Shown here: positions 26,563 to 35,794 of the stretch, in pieces | How positions within the stretch are numbered: the first letter of the stretch is position 1 | Layout: the number at the start of each line of letters is the position of its first letter | Source: Methanocalculus taiwanensis | GTDB lineage: Archaea > Halobacteriota > Methanomicrobia > Methanomicrobiales > Methanocorpusculaceae | Assembly (NCBI RefSeq): GCF_024372745.1 | Contig: NZ_VOTZ01000016.1 | Span: 1 to 57,916 of the forward strand | Direction of reading: 5' to 3' | DNA: 57,916 bases | Made by a program: the position numbers and the translations under genes | Notes under the pieces: generated by a model | Database searches by the model: none | The model's input: the letters and a program-made list of their open reading frames with translations, nothing else | Told to the model about the DNA's origin: nothing

Positions 26563-27942
26563 ATGGACTGGGTGGAGAAGTACCGGCCAAAGACGCTTGC
26601 AGATGTTATTGGCAATCAGTCTGCGGTTCACGAGCTTCTGGAATGGGGGAAGGGATGGACCATACAGAAGAAACCCCTCCTCCTCTATGGCAAACCCGGT
26701 ATTGGAAAGACATCGGCTGCTTATGCGCTGGCGCGTGATCTCGGCTGGGAGATCATCGAGCTGAATGCAAGCGATCAGCGGACAAAAGGGGTGATCGAGC
26801 GGATAGCGGGCAGTTCAAGTACAACTGCCAGTCTGTCCGGAGCTCTGCGGCGGTTAATCCTCCTTGACGAAGCTGACAATCTCGAAGGAAATGCCGATCG
26901 TGGCGGCGCGAAAGCGATTGTGGATATCATCAAAAAATCCCGGCAACCGATTCTGCTTATCGCCAATGACGCCTATGGTGTTGCGCCCGAAATAAGGAGG
27001 CTCTGCGATCAGGTCCAGTTCCGGGCAGTACCTGCACGTACGCTTGCTCCGCACCTGAAATTCATATGCGCAACTGAAGGGCTGGATTGCGATGCAGATG
27101 CGATCCGCATCATCGCCGAGGAGGCACAGGGGGATATCCGTTCTGCTGTCAATATGCTATTTGGCTCTGCTGTCGGAAAGGATCGGATATCTCACTCGGA
27201 TATCCGGGTTCATCAGAAGGATTCCCGCTCCAGCATCTTTGATATGGTTGCAAAAACGCTCTCCGGTTCAACAGATGACAACTCGTTGATTATGCTCTCG
27301 CGTGAGGTTGATGATACTCCAGATGCACAGATCCAGTGGCTGGAATCAGCGGTCATTCAACACCGCGAGGTTTGGAGACGCACACTCTCTCTTTGCTATC
27401 TGTCGCGTGCTGATTCATATCTGGGCAGGACATTCAGCAGGCAGTATTATACACTCTGGAGATATGCATCCGCAATCATGCTCATCGGGACATCTGCTGC
27501 ATCTGCAGGTTCCGGCCTTCGGGTTAAAATCTCCCCGCCTGACCGTTGGAAGCGGATGGGCCTGGCACGCAGGCAGAAGACTATCCGCCTCTCCCTCCTT
27601 AACCGATGCTCACAGGCGTATCACGTCCCTGAGAAGACGGTATCTGATGAGTACCTAACTCCGATAGCCCTCCTTGCAGATGCATCCCCTGACCGCTTTG
27701 TCAGAGCACTCAATCTGGATGCCGATCAGCTCGCACTCCTGATCCACGATAAGGCTCGTGCCTCAGCAATCTTAAAGGAGATCGAGAAACAGGATAAAGA
27801 AGAGGAGAAGAGGAAAGCCGCACAGAAGGTTGCAATGCCAAAGCTTCCTGAAGAGGAGATGGACACGAGTCATAGAGATACTGTTGAAAAAACACCGGAA
27901 AAGAAGAAGACAGAGGCGCAGTCAACGCTCTTCTCTTTCTAA
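26563..27942 (+). CDS. rfcL: Replication factor C large subunit
   Basis: 459 residues. MDWVEKYRPKTLADVIGNQ opens the clamp-loader fold, Walker A is GKPGIGKT at 43-50, Walker B is LLDEADN near residue 102, and sensor 1 is LLIANDAYG. The C-terminal 60 residues are charged and end QSTLFSF, a PCNA-interacting (PIP) box. It loads the sliding clamp with RfcS. Its end overlaps the convergent UPF0146 gene by 21 bases. Confidence 0.96.
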   Translation: MDWVEKYRPKTLADVIGNQSAVHELLEWGKGWTIQKKPLLLYGKPGIGKTSAAYALARDLGWEIIELNASDQRTKGVIERIAGSSSTTASLSGALRRLILLDEADNLEGNADRGGAKAIVDIIKKSRQPILLIANDAYGVAPEIRRLCDQVQFRAVPARTLAPHLKFICATEGLDCDADAIRIIAEEAQGDIRSAVNMLFGSAVGKDRISHSDIRVHQKDSRSSIFDMVAKTLSGSTDDNSLIMLSREVDDTPDAQIQWLESAVIQHREVWRRTLSLCYLSRADSYLGRTFSRQYYTLWRYASAIMLIGTSAASAGSGLRVKISPPDRWKRMGLARRQKTIRLSLLNRCSQAYHVPEKTVSDEYLTPIALLADASPDRFVRALNLDADQLALLIHDKARASAILKEIEKQDKEEEKRKAAQKVAMPKLPEEEMDTSHRDTVEKTPEKKKTEAQSTLFSF

Positions 27943-28335
27943 GGAGACATAGCGGTGAAGGATAACACCACAGTCAATGGTCTCCCCCCCATCCTGGTAG
28001 ATCTCACATCCAAGATGATAGATCAGCAGATCTGATCTGACGGTAGTTGCAAGTGCAATAAGATCCGGCATCATCTCAATTCCCGGCCGTATCGCGTAGA
28101 TACAGTCTGATCCTGTATAATGCCTGAGATTGGGTTGTGTTATATCGTCGATTCCAGACCTGATTCCGGGAACCGCAGGGAATTTCCTTATATCAATGCA
28201 GAGTACTGATCCTCCCCTCTGCTGAATGATTGATGCGGCTATGGTCTTCCCCCCATATCCAACCTCTACGCATCGTTTGTATCTCATCCCGATAAAATGC
28301 CCAATAGTCTCTTCAATATGTTTATAGCCGTTCAT
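27922..28335 (-). CDS. UPF0146 family protein
   Basis: 137 residues; CVEVGYGGKTIAASIIQQRGGSVLCIDI near residues 22-49 looks like the start of a methyltransferase-like Rossmann fold, and YAIRPGIEMMPDLIALA follows. This is the archaeal UPF0146 family of unknown function. Convergent with rfcL and divergent from archaemetzincin, 14 bases apart, so the promoters must overlap. Confidence 0.85.
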   Translation of the reverse strand: MNGYKHIEETIGHFIGMRYKRCVEVGYGGKTIAASIIQQRGGSVLCIDIRKFPAVPGIRSGIDDITQPNLRHYTGSDCIYAIRPGIEMMPDLIALATTVRSDLLIYHLGCEIYQDGGETIDCGVILHRYVSLEREER

Positions 28336-28349
28336 TTCCTAGTTACTGT

Positions 28350-28883
28350 ATGGGGATCGTAATCTATTGGGATTATCGATCTGTTGATGGCATTCAGCTT
28401 CCTGTGCAACGAATCATCTCGGCTGCCATCGGCTACCCCGTCGAGCTTATTCTTGGCGATCACTTCCCTGTTGAAGGATATCATCGTATACGGCGCCAAT
28501 ATGACGGAGGGCGAATCCTCAACCGGATCAGCCTTTTCAAGAGGATGCATGGATTAAATGATTTGTTACTGCTCGTCATTCCTGATGATATCTATGCTGA
28601 TTCATCTGATTTTGTCTTTGGGCTTGCCCGAGAATCAATTGGAAGTGCCGTTGTCTCGACAGCACGTCTCAGGAATGAATTTTATGGGCTTCCAGAGGAT
28701 ATTCATCAGATCATAGAGAGGACTGCCAAGGAAGGTGCTCATGAACTCGGCCATCTCATGGGCCTTCAGCATTGTTTAAAACCCGAATGTATCATGTACC
28801 GGCCGGAGAGTTTAAGCGAGCTTGATCGCAAGGAGAGGTATTTCTGCCCCGATTGCCGCTCTCAGCTTCCTCTCATGAGATGA
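28350..28883 (+). CDS. amzA: Archaemetzincin (zinc metalloprotease)
   Basis: 177 residues. The zinc-binding site HELGHLMGLQHC (HExxHxxGxxHC) is at about residues 131-142, and a structural zinc site follows with C-x4-C (ending LKPECIM) and CPDC near the C-terminus. The fold is the archaemetzincin branch of metzincins; peptidase activity is shown for some members, the physiological role is unknown. Confidence 0.93.
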   Translation: MGIVIYWDYRSVDGIQLPVQRIISAAIGYPVELILGDHFPVEGYHRIRRQYDGGRILNRISLFKRMHGLNDLLLLVIPDDIYADSSDFVFGLARESIGSAVVSTARLRNEFYGLPEDIHQIIERTAKEGAHELGHLMGLQHCLKPECIMYRPESLSELDRKERYFCPDCRSQLPLMR

Positions 28884-28968
28884 ACAAACCTCTATTGGTT
28901 AGAAATCCAAAGATTAATCTCTGAAAGAACGGATAATATACAGTTGTTCTGTTTATGAGGGTTGATTA

Positions 28969-29904
28969 TTGGTCGCTATGAAGGTTCCCTGGTATGCAAT
29001 ATGGGGATATGGTGCACATATCAAGTCGACACCGGGGCTGTTGTATGTACAGAAACGAGCCCAGCAGTCAAGCTACTCCATTGATGCGATAAATCATCTG
29101 CTGCTTGTTGGAGGGCATACTATACAGACTGCAACAATCAATCGTCTCCTTGAGAAGGGCGCGTCGATATCCTTTTTTGACGCCCATGGCACCCCTCTTG
29201 GGACACTCACGCCATTTGGGACAAGTAAGAATGAAGAGACATGGTGCCTTCAGACCTCTGCACCATCTCACCGGTATGTCCTGGAATTTGTTCGATCATC
29301 GATGAAATCCCGTCTTCTCTGGCTTGAAGAGCTTGATAAATCGCTCGAATCCGGCCTGTTTTATCGCGGGGAGCATGATGTCCTGGTGCAGTCCCAGAGT
29401 GAGATCGAGTATCTTGTCCGGATAGAAGAGATACGAAGGCTGCACACATTGACAACTGATATGTACTATGAGATCCTCTCGCGTATGCTTCCTTCAGCGC
29501 TAGATTATCGGAGAAGGACCCGGCGTCCCCATTTTGACCCGGTCAATTCAATGCTCTCATTTGGCTATGCCCTCCTCTTTGGTAATGCATGTGTTGCTAT
29601 CATCGGGGCACATCTAAACCCCGATCACGGTCTCCTGAACCAGGGGGCCGGAGGTCTGGTGTACGATATCATCGAGCCGCTGAAGAGAACAATGGTTGAC
29701 TCAACGGTATTTGAACTGGCAAGGGAGTCAATAACGAAAGCAGATTACGAGTTGAGCCAGACACGTTGTGTTCTTTCTGATGAACTCGTCTCCCGTCTTC
29801 TTGAGCGGTTGTATACCACAATCGATCAGAAGATAATCGATACAAATGTCTACGCATATCTTAATTCTCTTGAGAAAGGAAGGGAATTTTCGTATGTTTT
29901 TTGA
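28969..29904 (+). CDS. Stand-alone Cas1 family protein, metal-site His replaced
   Basis: 311 residues with the Cas1 layout: a beta-rich N-terminal domain (1-85, with LLLVGGHTIQTATINRLLEKG) and a helical domain (95-300). RRPHFDPVNSMLSFGYALL at 186-204 and VYDIIEPLKRTMVD at 231-244 are Cas1 signatures. Of the three metal ligands, a Glu is present near 153-154 and an acidic residue at Glu236, but the His of the usual GFLH is Asn224 (GLLN). No cas2, no other cas gene and no CRISPR array are in the window. The TTG at 28969 has GAGG eight bases upstream; ATG 28978 is the alternative. Confidence 0.85.
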   Translation: MVAMKVPWYAIWGYGAHIKSTPGLLYVQKRAQQSSYSIDAINHLLLVGGHTIQTATINRLLEKGASISFFDAHGTPLGTLTPFGTSKNEETWCLQTSAPSHRYVLEFVRSSMKSRLLWLEELDKSLESGLFYRGEHDVLVQSQSEIEYLVRIEEIRRLHTLTTDMYYEILSRMLPSALDYRRRTRRPHFDPVNSMLSFGYALLFGNACVAIIGAHLNPDHGLLNQGAGGLVYDIIEPLKRTMVDSTVFELARESITKADYELSQTRCVLSDELVSRLLERLYTTIDQKIIDTNVYAYLNSLEKGREFSYVF

Positions 29905-29935
29905 TTTTGAGCCGGGCTCTGAATTTTTTTTGAAG

Positions 29936-30214
29936 TTATAACAATGCTGTGCGTTTGATCGAAAAGTCGGGAAATTCAGTCAGAATATAGTTTTTCTCTT
30001 CGATATCCCTGATGATGGCTCGAGGGCAGCTATAGAGCATTGAGACGAATTTCTCGAGTATAACATCCTCTCCTGTGGCAAGCACATGCACCTTGCCGTC
30101 AGGGAGGTTCTCCACCTCCCCTGTGACGCCAAGGCTGGTTGCAATATGCCTTATACAGGCACGAAACCCGACTTTCTGTACTCTTCCTGTTATGATCAGT
30201 TCAATCGACTTCAT
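29936..30214 (-). CDS. acyP: Acylphosphatase
   Basis: 92 residues from ATG 30214 (a GTG four codons upstream is possible). ITGRVQKVGFRACIR near residue 7 holds the catalytic Arg in the phosphate loop, and GEVENLPDGKVHV the catalytic Asn. Hydrolyses acyl phosphates such as acetyl or carbamoyl phosphate. Convergent with the Cas1 gene. Confidence 0.92.
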   Translation of the reverse strand: MKSIELIITGRVQKVGFRACIRHIATSLGVTGEVENLPDGKVHVLATGEDVILEKFVSMLYSCPRAIIRDIEEKNYILTEFPDFSIKRTALL

Positions 30215-30307
30215 CCAACTGCTCACGATTGGTTCTGTATTCTTATTAGTATTTCATCGGAGAATTCAAAGCGGGTGGTCATCATGCAGGATGATTGAAT
30301 TCCGCCT

Positions 30308-31666
30308 TCAAAGAATGGAGAGGAGGTAGTCCTTCACGTAAGCTGCCCTTTCCGGATTTTTTGATTCTGCATATATCCTGATGAATGGCTCTGTCCCTGA
30401 TGGGCGGATAAGCGCCCAGGCATCGCTCCATCGAACATGGACACCATCTGTTTCGTCAATCTCCTGCCCAATACAGGCTTCCCGTACTTTTGTGAGGAGT
30501 GTATCTGCATCATCTGAGTGGATCTTTTCTTTCACCATTGTATAGGATGGAATCTCTTCGGCAATTGCTGAGATCTTCTTCCCGGAAACTGCAACGAGCT
30601 CTGCCATTGCGGCAGCTGTCATCCCGCCATCCCTGCAGAACTGGTGTTGCGGGAATATCTGACCGCCATTTCCTTCTCCCCCAAATGCCACCATCTGACC
30701 TTCCCCGATTAACTTCAGCATCGTCCGTGCGACGTATATGCTTCCTACCGGGGTATAGGTGGTGGGACATCCGCAGTTGGCTGCCACTTCTTTTATCACA
30801 TCCGAGGTGCTGACGGGTGTTACAACCATGCCCGGGTTTCTGCTGCATGCGGCTCGGGCTAGCATGGCAAACGTCAGGTTCTCGCTCATAAAAGAACCCG
30901 TTTCGTCAACAAAGACTGCCCTGTCTGCATCGCCGTCGTGGGCTACGCCGAATGAAGCTCCTGTTGCAGTGACAGTTTCTGAGAGGAGGGAGAGTCCCTC
31001 GGGACTTGGCTCAGGAAGCCTGCCGGGGAACGTCCCATCAAACCGGCCATTGATGGTGTGAACGATGCAGCCCATCCTGCGGAGGATCTCAGGGCTTGTC
31101 TTTGCGGCTGGACCCGATCCCGGATCAACGACAACAATCATGCCCTTGCAGCAGTCTTTTGGAAAATGTGAGGCTATCCCACTGATATATTCCTCTATCC
31201 TGTGGCTTTCATCGGTTGGCTTACCGACATTCTGCCAGCCTGCAATGTTGACATCTCCTGAAAAGATCAGTGATTCTAGTGCTATTGTTCGGTTGTCATC
31301 CATCTCTGTGCCGTCGCTCTCTATCACCTTCACGCCATTATATTCTGGAGGGTTGTGGGAGGCGGTGATCATTGCTCCTCCGTCATAGTGCTCCCTTACA
31401 AGGTACTGGAGCGCCGGTGTCGGGAGGATGCCGAGATCTATAACGTCGCACCCGGATGCAAGGAGCCCGGAACGCATCGCAGCGGCGAGTGCCTCCCCGG
31501 ATGTTCGTGTATCCATTCCAACAGCCACTCTGCCCTGTATCATCGTCCCAAGAGCAAGCCCGATCTTCATGACAAGCTCCGGGTTCATGTCCTCTCCTAT
31601 GATCCCCCGGACTCCATTTGTTCCAAACAGTACTTTTTTTGGCTCGTTATTCTTCGTCATCATCAT
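30308..31666 (-). CDS. Phosphoglucosamine mutase / phosphomannomutase
   Basis: About 452 residues of the alpha-D-phosphohexomutase family. FGTNGVRG near residue 14 opens the protein, MITASHNPPEYNGVK carries the phosphoserine, VAHDGDADRAVFVD the magnesium site, and LIRPSGTEPFIRIYAE the phosphate-binding loop near the end. Archaeal members are often GlmM, making glucosamine-1-phosphate for UDP-GlcNAc; phosphomannomutase activity cannot be excluded. Three ATGs stand in a row; a GAGAGAG site precedes the first at 31666, inside the end of the upstream gene. Confidence 0.92.
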   Translation of the reverse strand: MMMTKNNEPKKVLFGTNGVRGIIGEDMNPELVMKIGLALGTMIQGRVAVGMDTRTSGEALAAAMRSGLLASGCDVIDLGILPTPALQYLVREHYDGGAMITASHNPPEYNGVKVIESDGTEMDDNRTIALESLIFSGDVNIAGWQNVGKPTDESHRIEEYISGIASHFPKDCCKGMIVVVDPGSGPAAKTSPEILRRMGCIVHTINGRFDGTFPGRLPEPSPEGLSLLSETVTATGASFGVAHDGDADRAVFVDETGSFMSENLTFAMLARAACSRNPGMVVTPVSTSDVIKEVAANCGCPTTYTPVGSIYVARTMLKLIGEGQMVAFGGEGNGGQIFPQHQFCRDGGMTAAAMAELVAVSGKKISAIAEEIPSYTMVKEKIHSDDADTLLTKVREACIGQEIDETDGVHVRWSDAWALIRPSGTEPFIRIYAESKNPERAAYVKDYLLSIL

Positions 31667-32243
31667 CTCTCTCTGTTTCTCTTCCTGCTGTATCATTATT
31701 GTGAATGGATTTCTGTGATCGTTTGTTCAGAAGTATGTTAGCAGAATCGCCGAGCTTTCTCATAATGTCGGTGATCCGATCTTCAATCTCGATCTCATCA
31801 TCGATCTCAAGAGATGTGCCCTCGACTTCAAGAAGAAAGCGGGCGATCTCACTTGATTCAAATAGTATGTCGTCAAGCTCATCGAGGGTGAAGAAACCGC
31901 ACATGGCGCCATAAAAGAATGTAGCGCCGGATTTTCTGACCTTCCGCTTAAAGGAGCTGCGTGCCTGGTTTACTGCCTGCGGAGAATATGGCTCCTGCAT
32001 AAATGGAACCAGATCGGGCAGGTTCTCTCCGATGAAGGTCATCTCAGCACCTGCAGTTGTCTTAAAATCAGAGCAGAGCCTGGCTATTGCCCATTCCCGT
32101 GCAGTTACGTAGGTATGTTTCCGTAAGAACTGGTTGACTTTCCGGTATGTTGCACCATCGACTTTCCGGAATTTTTTGTATTTTGAGATCTCCTCTCTCC
32201 GGCCTTCATCGATCGCTCCTTCTTCCTCATGTGAGTTGCTCAT
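31647..32243 (-). CDS. DUF5806-like archaeal protein
   Basis: 198 residues. The central part, TYRKVNQFLRKHTYVTAREW through FKRKVRKSGATFFYGAMCGFF, matches what I recall of DUF5806 proteins of haloarchaea and methanogens. The ends are strongly acidic, and the tail (RETERDDDDEE) is likely disordered. No catalytic motif is evident and the function is unknown. It overlaps the mutase gene by 20 bases, so the two are co-transcribed. Confidence 0.75.
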   Translation of the reverse strand: MSNSHEEEGAIDEGRREEISKYKKFRKVDGATYRKVNQFLRKHTYVTAREWAIARLCSDFKTTAGAEMTFIGENLPDLVPFMQEPYSPQAVNQARSSFKRKVRKSGATFFYGAMCGFFTLDELDDILFESSEIARFLLEVEGTSLEIDDEIEIEDRITDIMRKLGDSANILLNKRSQKSIHNNDTAGRETERDDDDEE

Positions 32244-32697
32244 CTCAATTACCTCTGTTGCTCTTCTCCTCCCTTGAACCTTTTTCTGTGTCTATTCATG
32301 TCAATGTATGACGGGTTGCAGGGGGTAGGATGGGGAAATTTCTGTGCCATTTAACATATAGCATCATATGGTTTATAGATGGCGATTTGCCTCGAAAAAG
32401 CTCCGATTGAAGCATATTGTTGAATGTATAATTTATTTATTTGCTCATGTGCTTATGTCTGCGAATTGAGGGGGTCTCTCTGTTTATGTGAGGGTGGGGT
32501 GGTATGTTGTCAGATGTGGGTGGACACCGCCTGGGTATGGCGGTGTACATCATCTGCCTGTACCTGACTCCGGCTCTTCTTTTACGTCGGCATAAGGAGA
32601 GTATCTTGTCTTGCCACTGATGACAGGTTAAGACCAGCACTCTCTCAATTCATACTTTTCTAACAATTTCTCATATTTTTCGCGACCGCCTTCGGCG
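32244..32697. other. Non-coding stretch with strong hairpin; candidate structured RNA
   Basis: These 454 bases hold no convincing gene. The clearest element is a hairpin: ACACCGCC (32524-32531), loop TGGGTAT, GGCGGTGT (32539-32546). It is extended by CAGATG on the left and CATCTG on the right across an internal loop. An AT-rich AATTTATTTATTTG near 32430 could be a promoter about 90 bases upstream, and T-rich runs near 32650-32685 could end a transcript of roughly 200 bases. That it is transcribed is inference. Confidence 0.45.
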
Positions 32698-34200
32698 CAT
32701 CAATTCGGTACCATTATTAAGTTACAAGAAAATGGCTCTATGTCGCGTGAATTCGACAAAGAATGTCAAATTGTTGAGAAAAGGGTGGAGGAGCTCTTCC
32801 CCTACCAAAGACTGCATGAACTTGCCCGGGAAACCGGGTTCTGTCAGAGGCTCAGGAAGATACACCCGGTCATCTTCCTTCAGGTGCTCATCTTCTCTGC
32901 TACTCTGCACAAACATCCGACAGTTGCAGAGATATGGAGGAGATATACCTATCTCACCGATTCGGACATTGCCTATTCGAGCTTTATTGCACGATTTGAA
33001 GACTTATCACTGAAATTCATGCAGAGAGTTTTGGATGACTGTATCCATTCACCGGTGAACGGCCTCTCTCTGGAGCTCCGAGAACGATACCGGAAGTTTG
33101 CCACAATCTTCATCCAGGATTCTTCAATTATCAGACTCCATGAGAAACTTGCAGAGAGATTTCCCGCCACCCGCGCCAAAAAGATAGCTGCCGGGATCAA
33201 GGTCAGTTATCTCCTCAATGTCCTCGCAAATAGTCCACAAACCGTCTCTCTTGTTCCTGAACGGACAGCTGAGATCAAGACACTTCGAATCGGTCCCTGG
33301 GTGAAAGGATCACTCCTGCTCATTGATCTGGGATTCTACTGTTATCACTCCTTCTCGAGAATAGACAAATATGGGGGTTATTTTGTGTCCAGAGTCAAGA
33401 AAGACAGCTGTCTCATTATCACACGATTTCACTCACCAGTCACTGCTGCACAACGGGAGATGTTCACCGGCAAGGATCTCAAACATGTCCTTAAAGTCCT
33501 CGGAGGAACCTCTGTTGATGCAACCGTAACCATCACGGTCAGAATGACCGATGGTTGTTCTCACAAGAAACGAAGTGTGCACCAGCAGTTTCGGTGTGTT
33601 GGCCGTGTCCATCCTGAAACGGGGAAATGGCATCTGTACCTGACAAATCTCTCCCATGAAGAGTTTTCAGTTTATGAGATAGCTACTCTGTATGGATTCA
33701 GATGGGAGATTGAATCACTTTTTGACGAGTCAAAGAACGAATGTATGCTCGGGGATGTTCGGGTCACCCGTGAGGGTGCCATCCTGATATTGGTCTGTGC
33801 AGCCCTGATCCGGCAACTCTTGTTGAAACGGATCTATCTGGTGATGAGGTCACTTATGACAGAGTGCCAGAGAGCAAGATTATCTTCGGATCTCTTTGGA
33901 AGAGCGTTTATCGAGCAGATAGGGTCACTCCTTGAGTTGGTTCTTGGATACTGGAATGATGACTGGTCTGACCGGGAGCTGGTGAAAGGATGGCAGAGAT
34001 ATGTTGACCGGCTCAGTCGACATTCCCAGCAGTACCATCCGGCACGATTGATGCGGGATAACGTTCTCTACCGGTAATCTGGATCAGTGCGGCGATCATC
34101 TGCTCTGCGGGTGGTGTTCGTTTGAGCGGATGCTTTCGGTCGTTTTATGGAAAAAATAGGTTAAAATAGCTTATTTTAGTGTTATAGTACCTAAATGATG
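32698..34200 (+). mobile_element. IS4-family insertion sequence, about 1.5 kb
   Basis: The element is bounded by imperfect 17-bp inverted repeats: CATCAATTCGGTACCAT at 32698-32714 and the reverse complement of CATCATTTAGGTACTAT at 34184-34200 (14 of 17 identical). Ends beginning CAT are usual for IS4 relatives such as IS231 and ISH8. One intact transposase gene fills most of it. No matching direct repeats flank the ends (GCCTTCGGCG on the left, TTTATGCGAG on the right), so the target duplication has decayed or one flank was rearranged. Confidence 0.8.
32740..34077 (+). CDS. IS4-family DDE transposase
   Basis: 445 residues, apparently intact. The catalytic residues are Asp127 (IFIQDSSIIRL), Asp196 (LLLIDLGFY) and Glu325 inside YGFRWEIESLFDESK, a perfect YREK signature of the IS4 family: Tyr318, Arg321, Glu325, Lys332 with spacings 2, 3 and 6. 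The long beta-strand insert between the second Asp and the Glu (about 200-315) is also typical. It cuts and joins the ends of its element. With no stop or frameshift the copy may still be active. Confidence 0.93.
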   Translation: MSREFDKECQIVEKRVEELFPYQRLHELARETGFCQRLRKIHPVIFLQVLIFSATLHKHPTVAEIWRRYTYLTDSDIAYSSFIARFEDLSLKFMQRVLDDCIHSPVNGLSLELRERYRKFATIFIQDSSIIRLHEKLAERFPATRAKKIAAGIKVSYLLNVLANSPQTVSLVPERTAEIKTLRIGPWVKGSLLLIDLGFYCYHSFSRIDKYGGYFVSRVKKDSCLIITRFHSPVTAAQREMFTGKDLKHVLKVLGGTSVDATVTITVRMTDGCSHKKRSVHQQFRCVGRVHPETGKWHLYLTNLSHEEFSVYEIATLYGFRWEIESLFDESKNECMLGDVRVTREGAILILVCAALIRQLLLKRIYLVMRSLMTECQRARLSSDLFGRAFIEQIGSLLELVLGYWNDDWSDRELVKGWQRYVDRLSRHSQQYHPARLMRDNVLYR

Positions 34201-35563
34201 TTTATGCGAGATGGTACCGTCCATCATAGTGTCATGCGGGAGCCGGAATGTCGAATTGTCCTTGATCTGTCTCTGTGTATACTGATCTCAAAATTAATTT
34301 TTGCTACTCACGAGGTGTTTTCGTATGAATGCTGAGCCCTTGAAGTGGATTTGTGAAATTAACCTGACAGGAGTGCTTGTCTTGCAGGGATGGGTTGTGG
34401 CAGTATGGCATTGTGGGTTGGAGGGCTGGTGGGGTTGTAGGGTTATGGTGTTGTGACATTGTGAATTGGGCTCCATGGGAAACGGGCATCCTAATCTCAA
34501 CTACGGGATACCGGGGCGGAGACGGCACTTCCGATCAAAGGGGGCTTCTTCTACGGGTGTCCTGTGTTCCCATGATCACTACATTGACGGCATAGCGGGG
34601 TTTCGCATCCTGATGCAGAGGAATGCCGGCCACACTGCCTTATGGGTAGAGGCGAGCTCGTGCCGGTCACTATTGTTTGACCAATAAAAATAAGAAAAGG
34701 ATATACTATATTTCTATATTCATATCAACTGCGAAATCTTCAGGCTTTAAGATTATTAGTGCTAACGAGTAAGAGAAAGTCCTCGTATTACTTAAGGGGG
34801 GGCTATGGTATCGAGTATCAGAACTCCCCGCCGCCCCTGTCCCGTCCGCAGATGCTCCGCAAGGGGATCCTGGTTTGGATATCTGCAGATACAGCGCGGG
34901 AGGGGCCGGAATGCTATGCAGGCTGCCAGAAGCCGATAAATCTTCGATTCTTACGAATCGCCTTTCGGGTTGTTCTGATGAGCAAGGGTTTATAAGCTCC
35001 TTCAGCCAGATCCCTTGCTACTCCGCCCCCCGATACTCGCGCTGCACCTGCTTCAATCACTCCCAATGATCCGGTTGTTGCATCGGGATCTCGAATGGGA
35101 TCAATCCCATGTTCCTAAAAATTCAGTAAAAACCTGGGGATCAGGATTTTGGAGAAGCGTCAAAAAACTGCCGCCAGCCGGCTGGGCAGTACCTTGGGGT
35201 TGTGGTACCTGGTCTCTTGCTGGCTGGTTTGGTTCTTTGAGATCAGATCTCTGCTCTCTCTGCTCTCTTTGTCCTTATGGTGTGCGAGTGGTGAGTGGGG
35301 TGCGGCGGGGCCCGGGTTGTTTCGATGCGGTTGGTTGTTGTGTTGGTGGTCATCTGAAGGCAGCCGGTTGCAAAATGGTCATGCCGGAATTCCATACATC
35401 TCTCCCGGCTTCCATTTGGTTTAAGACGTCTTTCAATTTCTCTTAAAAATACCGTCCTCACATTGGCGATTTCTTCGACTTTTTTTGACTCTCACGATAG
35501 ACTCTATGAAAAAACGGAAAAAATCGATAAAATCAACGATATGGAGATTATTTATATACTCTT

Positions 35564-35607
35564 ATTGACTGAGGTATGGGTGCTCATTGACTGAGGTGCG
35601 GATACTC
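35564..35607. repeat. Tandem 22-bp repeat, two copies
   Basis: Two adjacent 22-base units share ATTGACTGAGGT exactly and differ at four of the following ten positions (ATGGGTGCTC versus GCGGATACTC). Two copies only, no spacer, so it is not a CRISPR. It could be a paired protein-binding site or a remnant of a longer array. Confidence 0.7.
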
Positions 35608-35750
35608 ATCGTCTGTCCGGAAGGTGGGATTCTGTTCCTCTGGAAAAATATGGGTTGATGCGGCCTAGGATCTCGTATCTTAAAAAAGGTTATTATGAGC
35701 TTTATTTCAAATTATGGCTTAAAATTATCGCTATTTCGATGGTGGAAAAG

Positions 35751-35794
35751 ATCACATTTTTTTGCGCAGAATAGGTATTCTGCGTAATTGTGAT
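35751..35794. other. Hairpin with paired outer arms
   Basis: An inner perfect stem CGCAGAAT-AGGT-ATTCTGCG spans 35765-35784, flanked by an outer pair ATCACA (35751-35756) and TGTGAT (35789-35794). A T-run lies in the left internal loop. It could be a binding palindrome or an RNA hairpin; no gene begins right next to it. Confidence 0.55.

Noticed and set aside
28969-29904. A CRISPR-Cas system or casposon around the Cas1 homologue.
   Set aside because: No repeat-spacer array, cas2, effector or family B polymerase gene is found in the window, and no terminal repeats flank the gene at a plausible distance. Neighbours are ordinary archaeal core genes.
34767-34800. RNase P RNA, because AGAGAAAGTCC resembles its conserved region I.
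   Set aside because: The partner conserved regions (the ACAGAA-type element and the long-range P4 pairing) are not visible in the following 400 bases, and the match is short.
34970-35000. A hammerhead ribozyme or C/D-box RNA, from the string CTGATGAG near 34975.
   Set aside because: No GAAA core or partner stems at suitable spacing, and no D box; eight bases are expected by chance.
34377-35446. Several plus-strand open frames of 60-140 codons between the IS element and the tandem repeat.
   Set aside because: They are rich in Trp, Cys, Gly and Arg, lack ribosome sites and overlap one another in different frames; composition fits G/T-rich non-coding DNA.
35564-35607. The 22-bp tandem repeat as a CRISPR or telomere-like array.
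   Set aside because: Only two copies, directly adjacent without spacer, and four differences between them.
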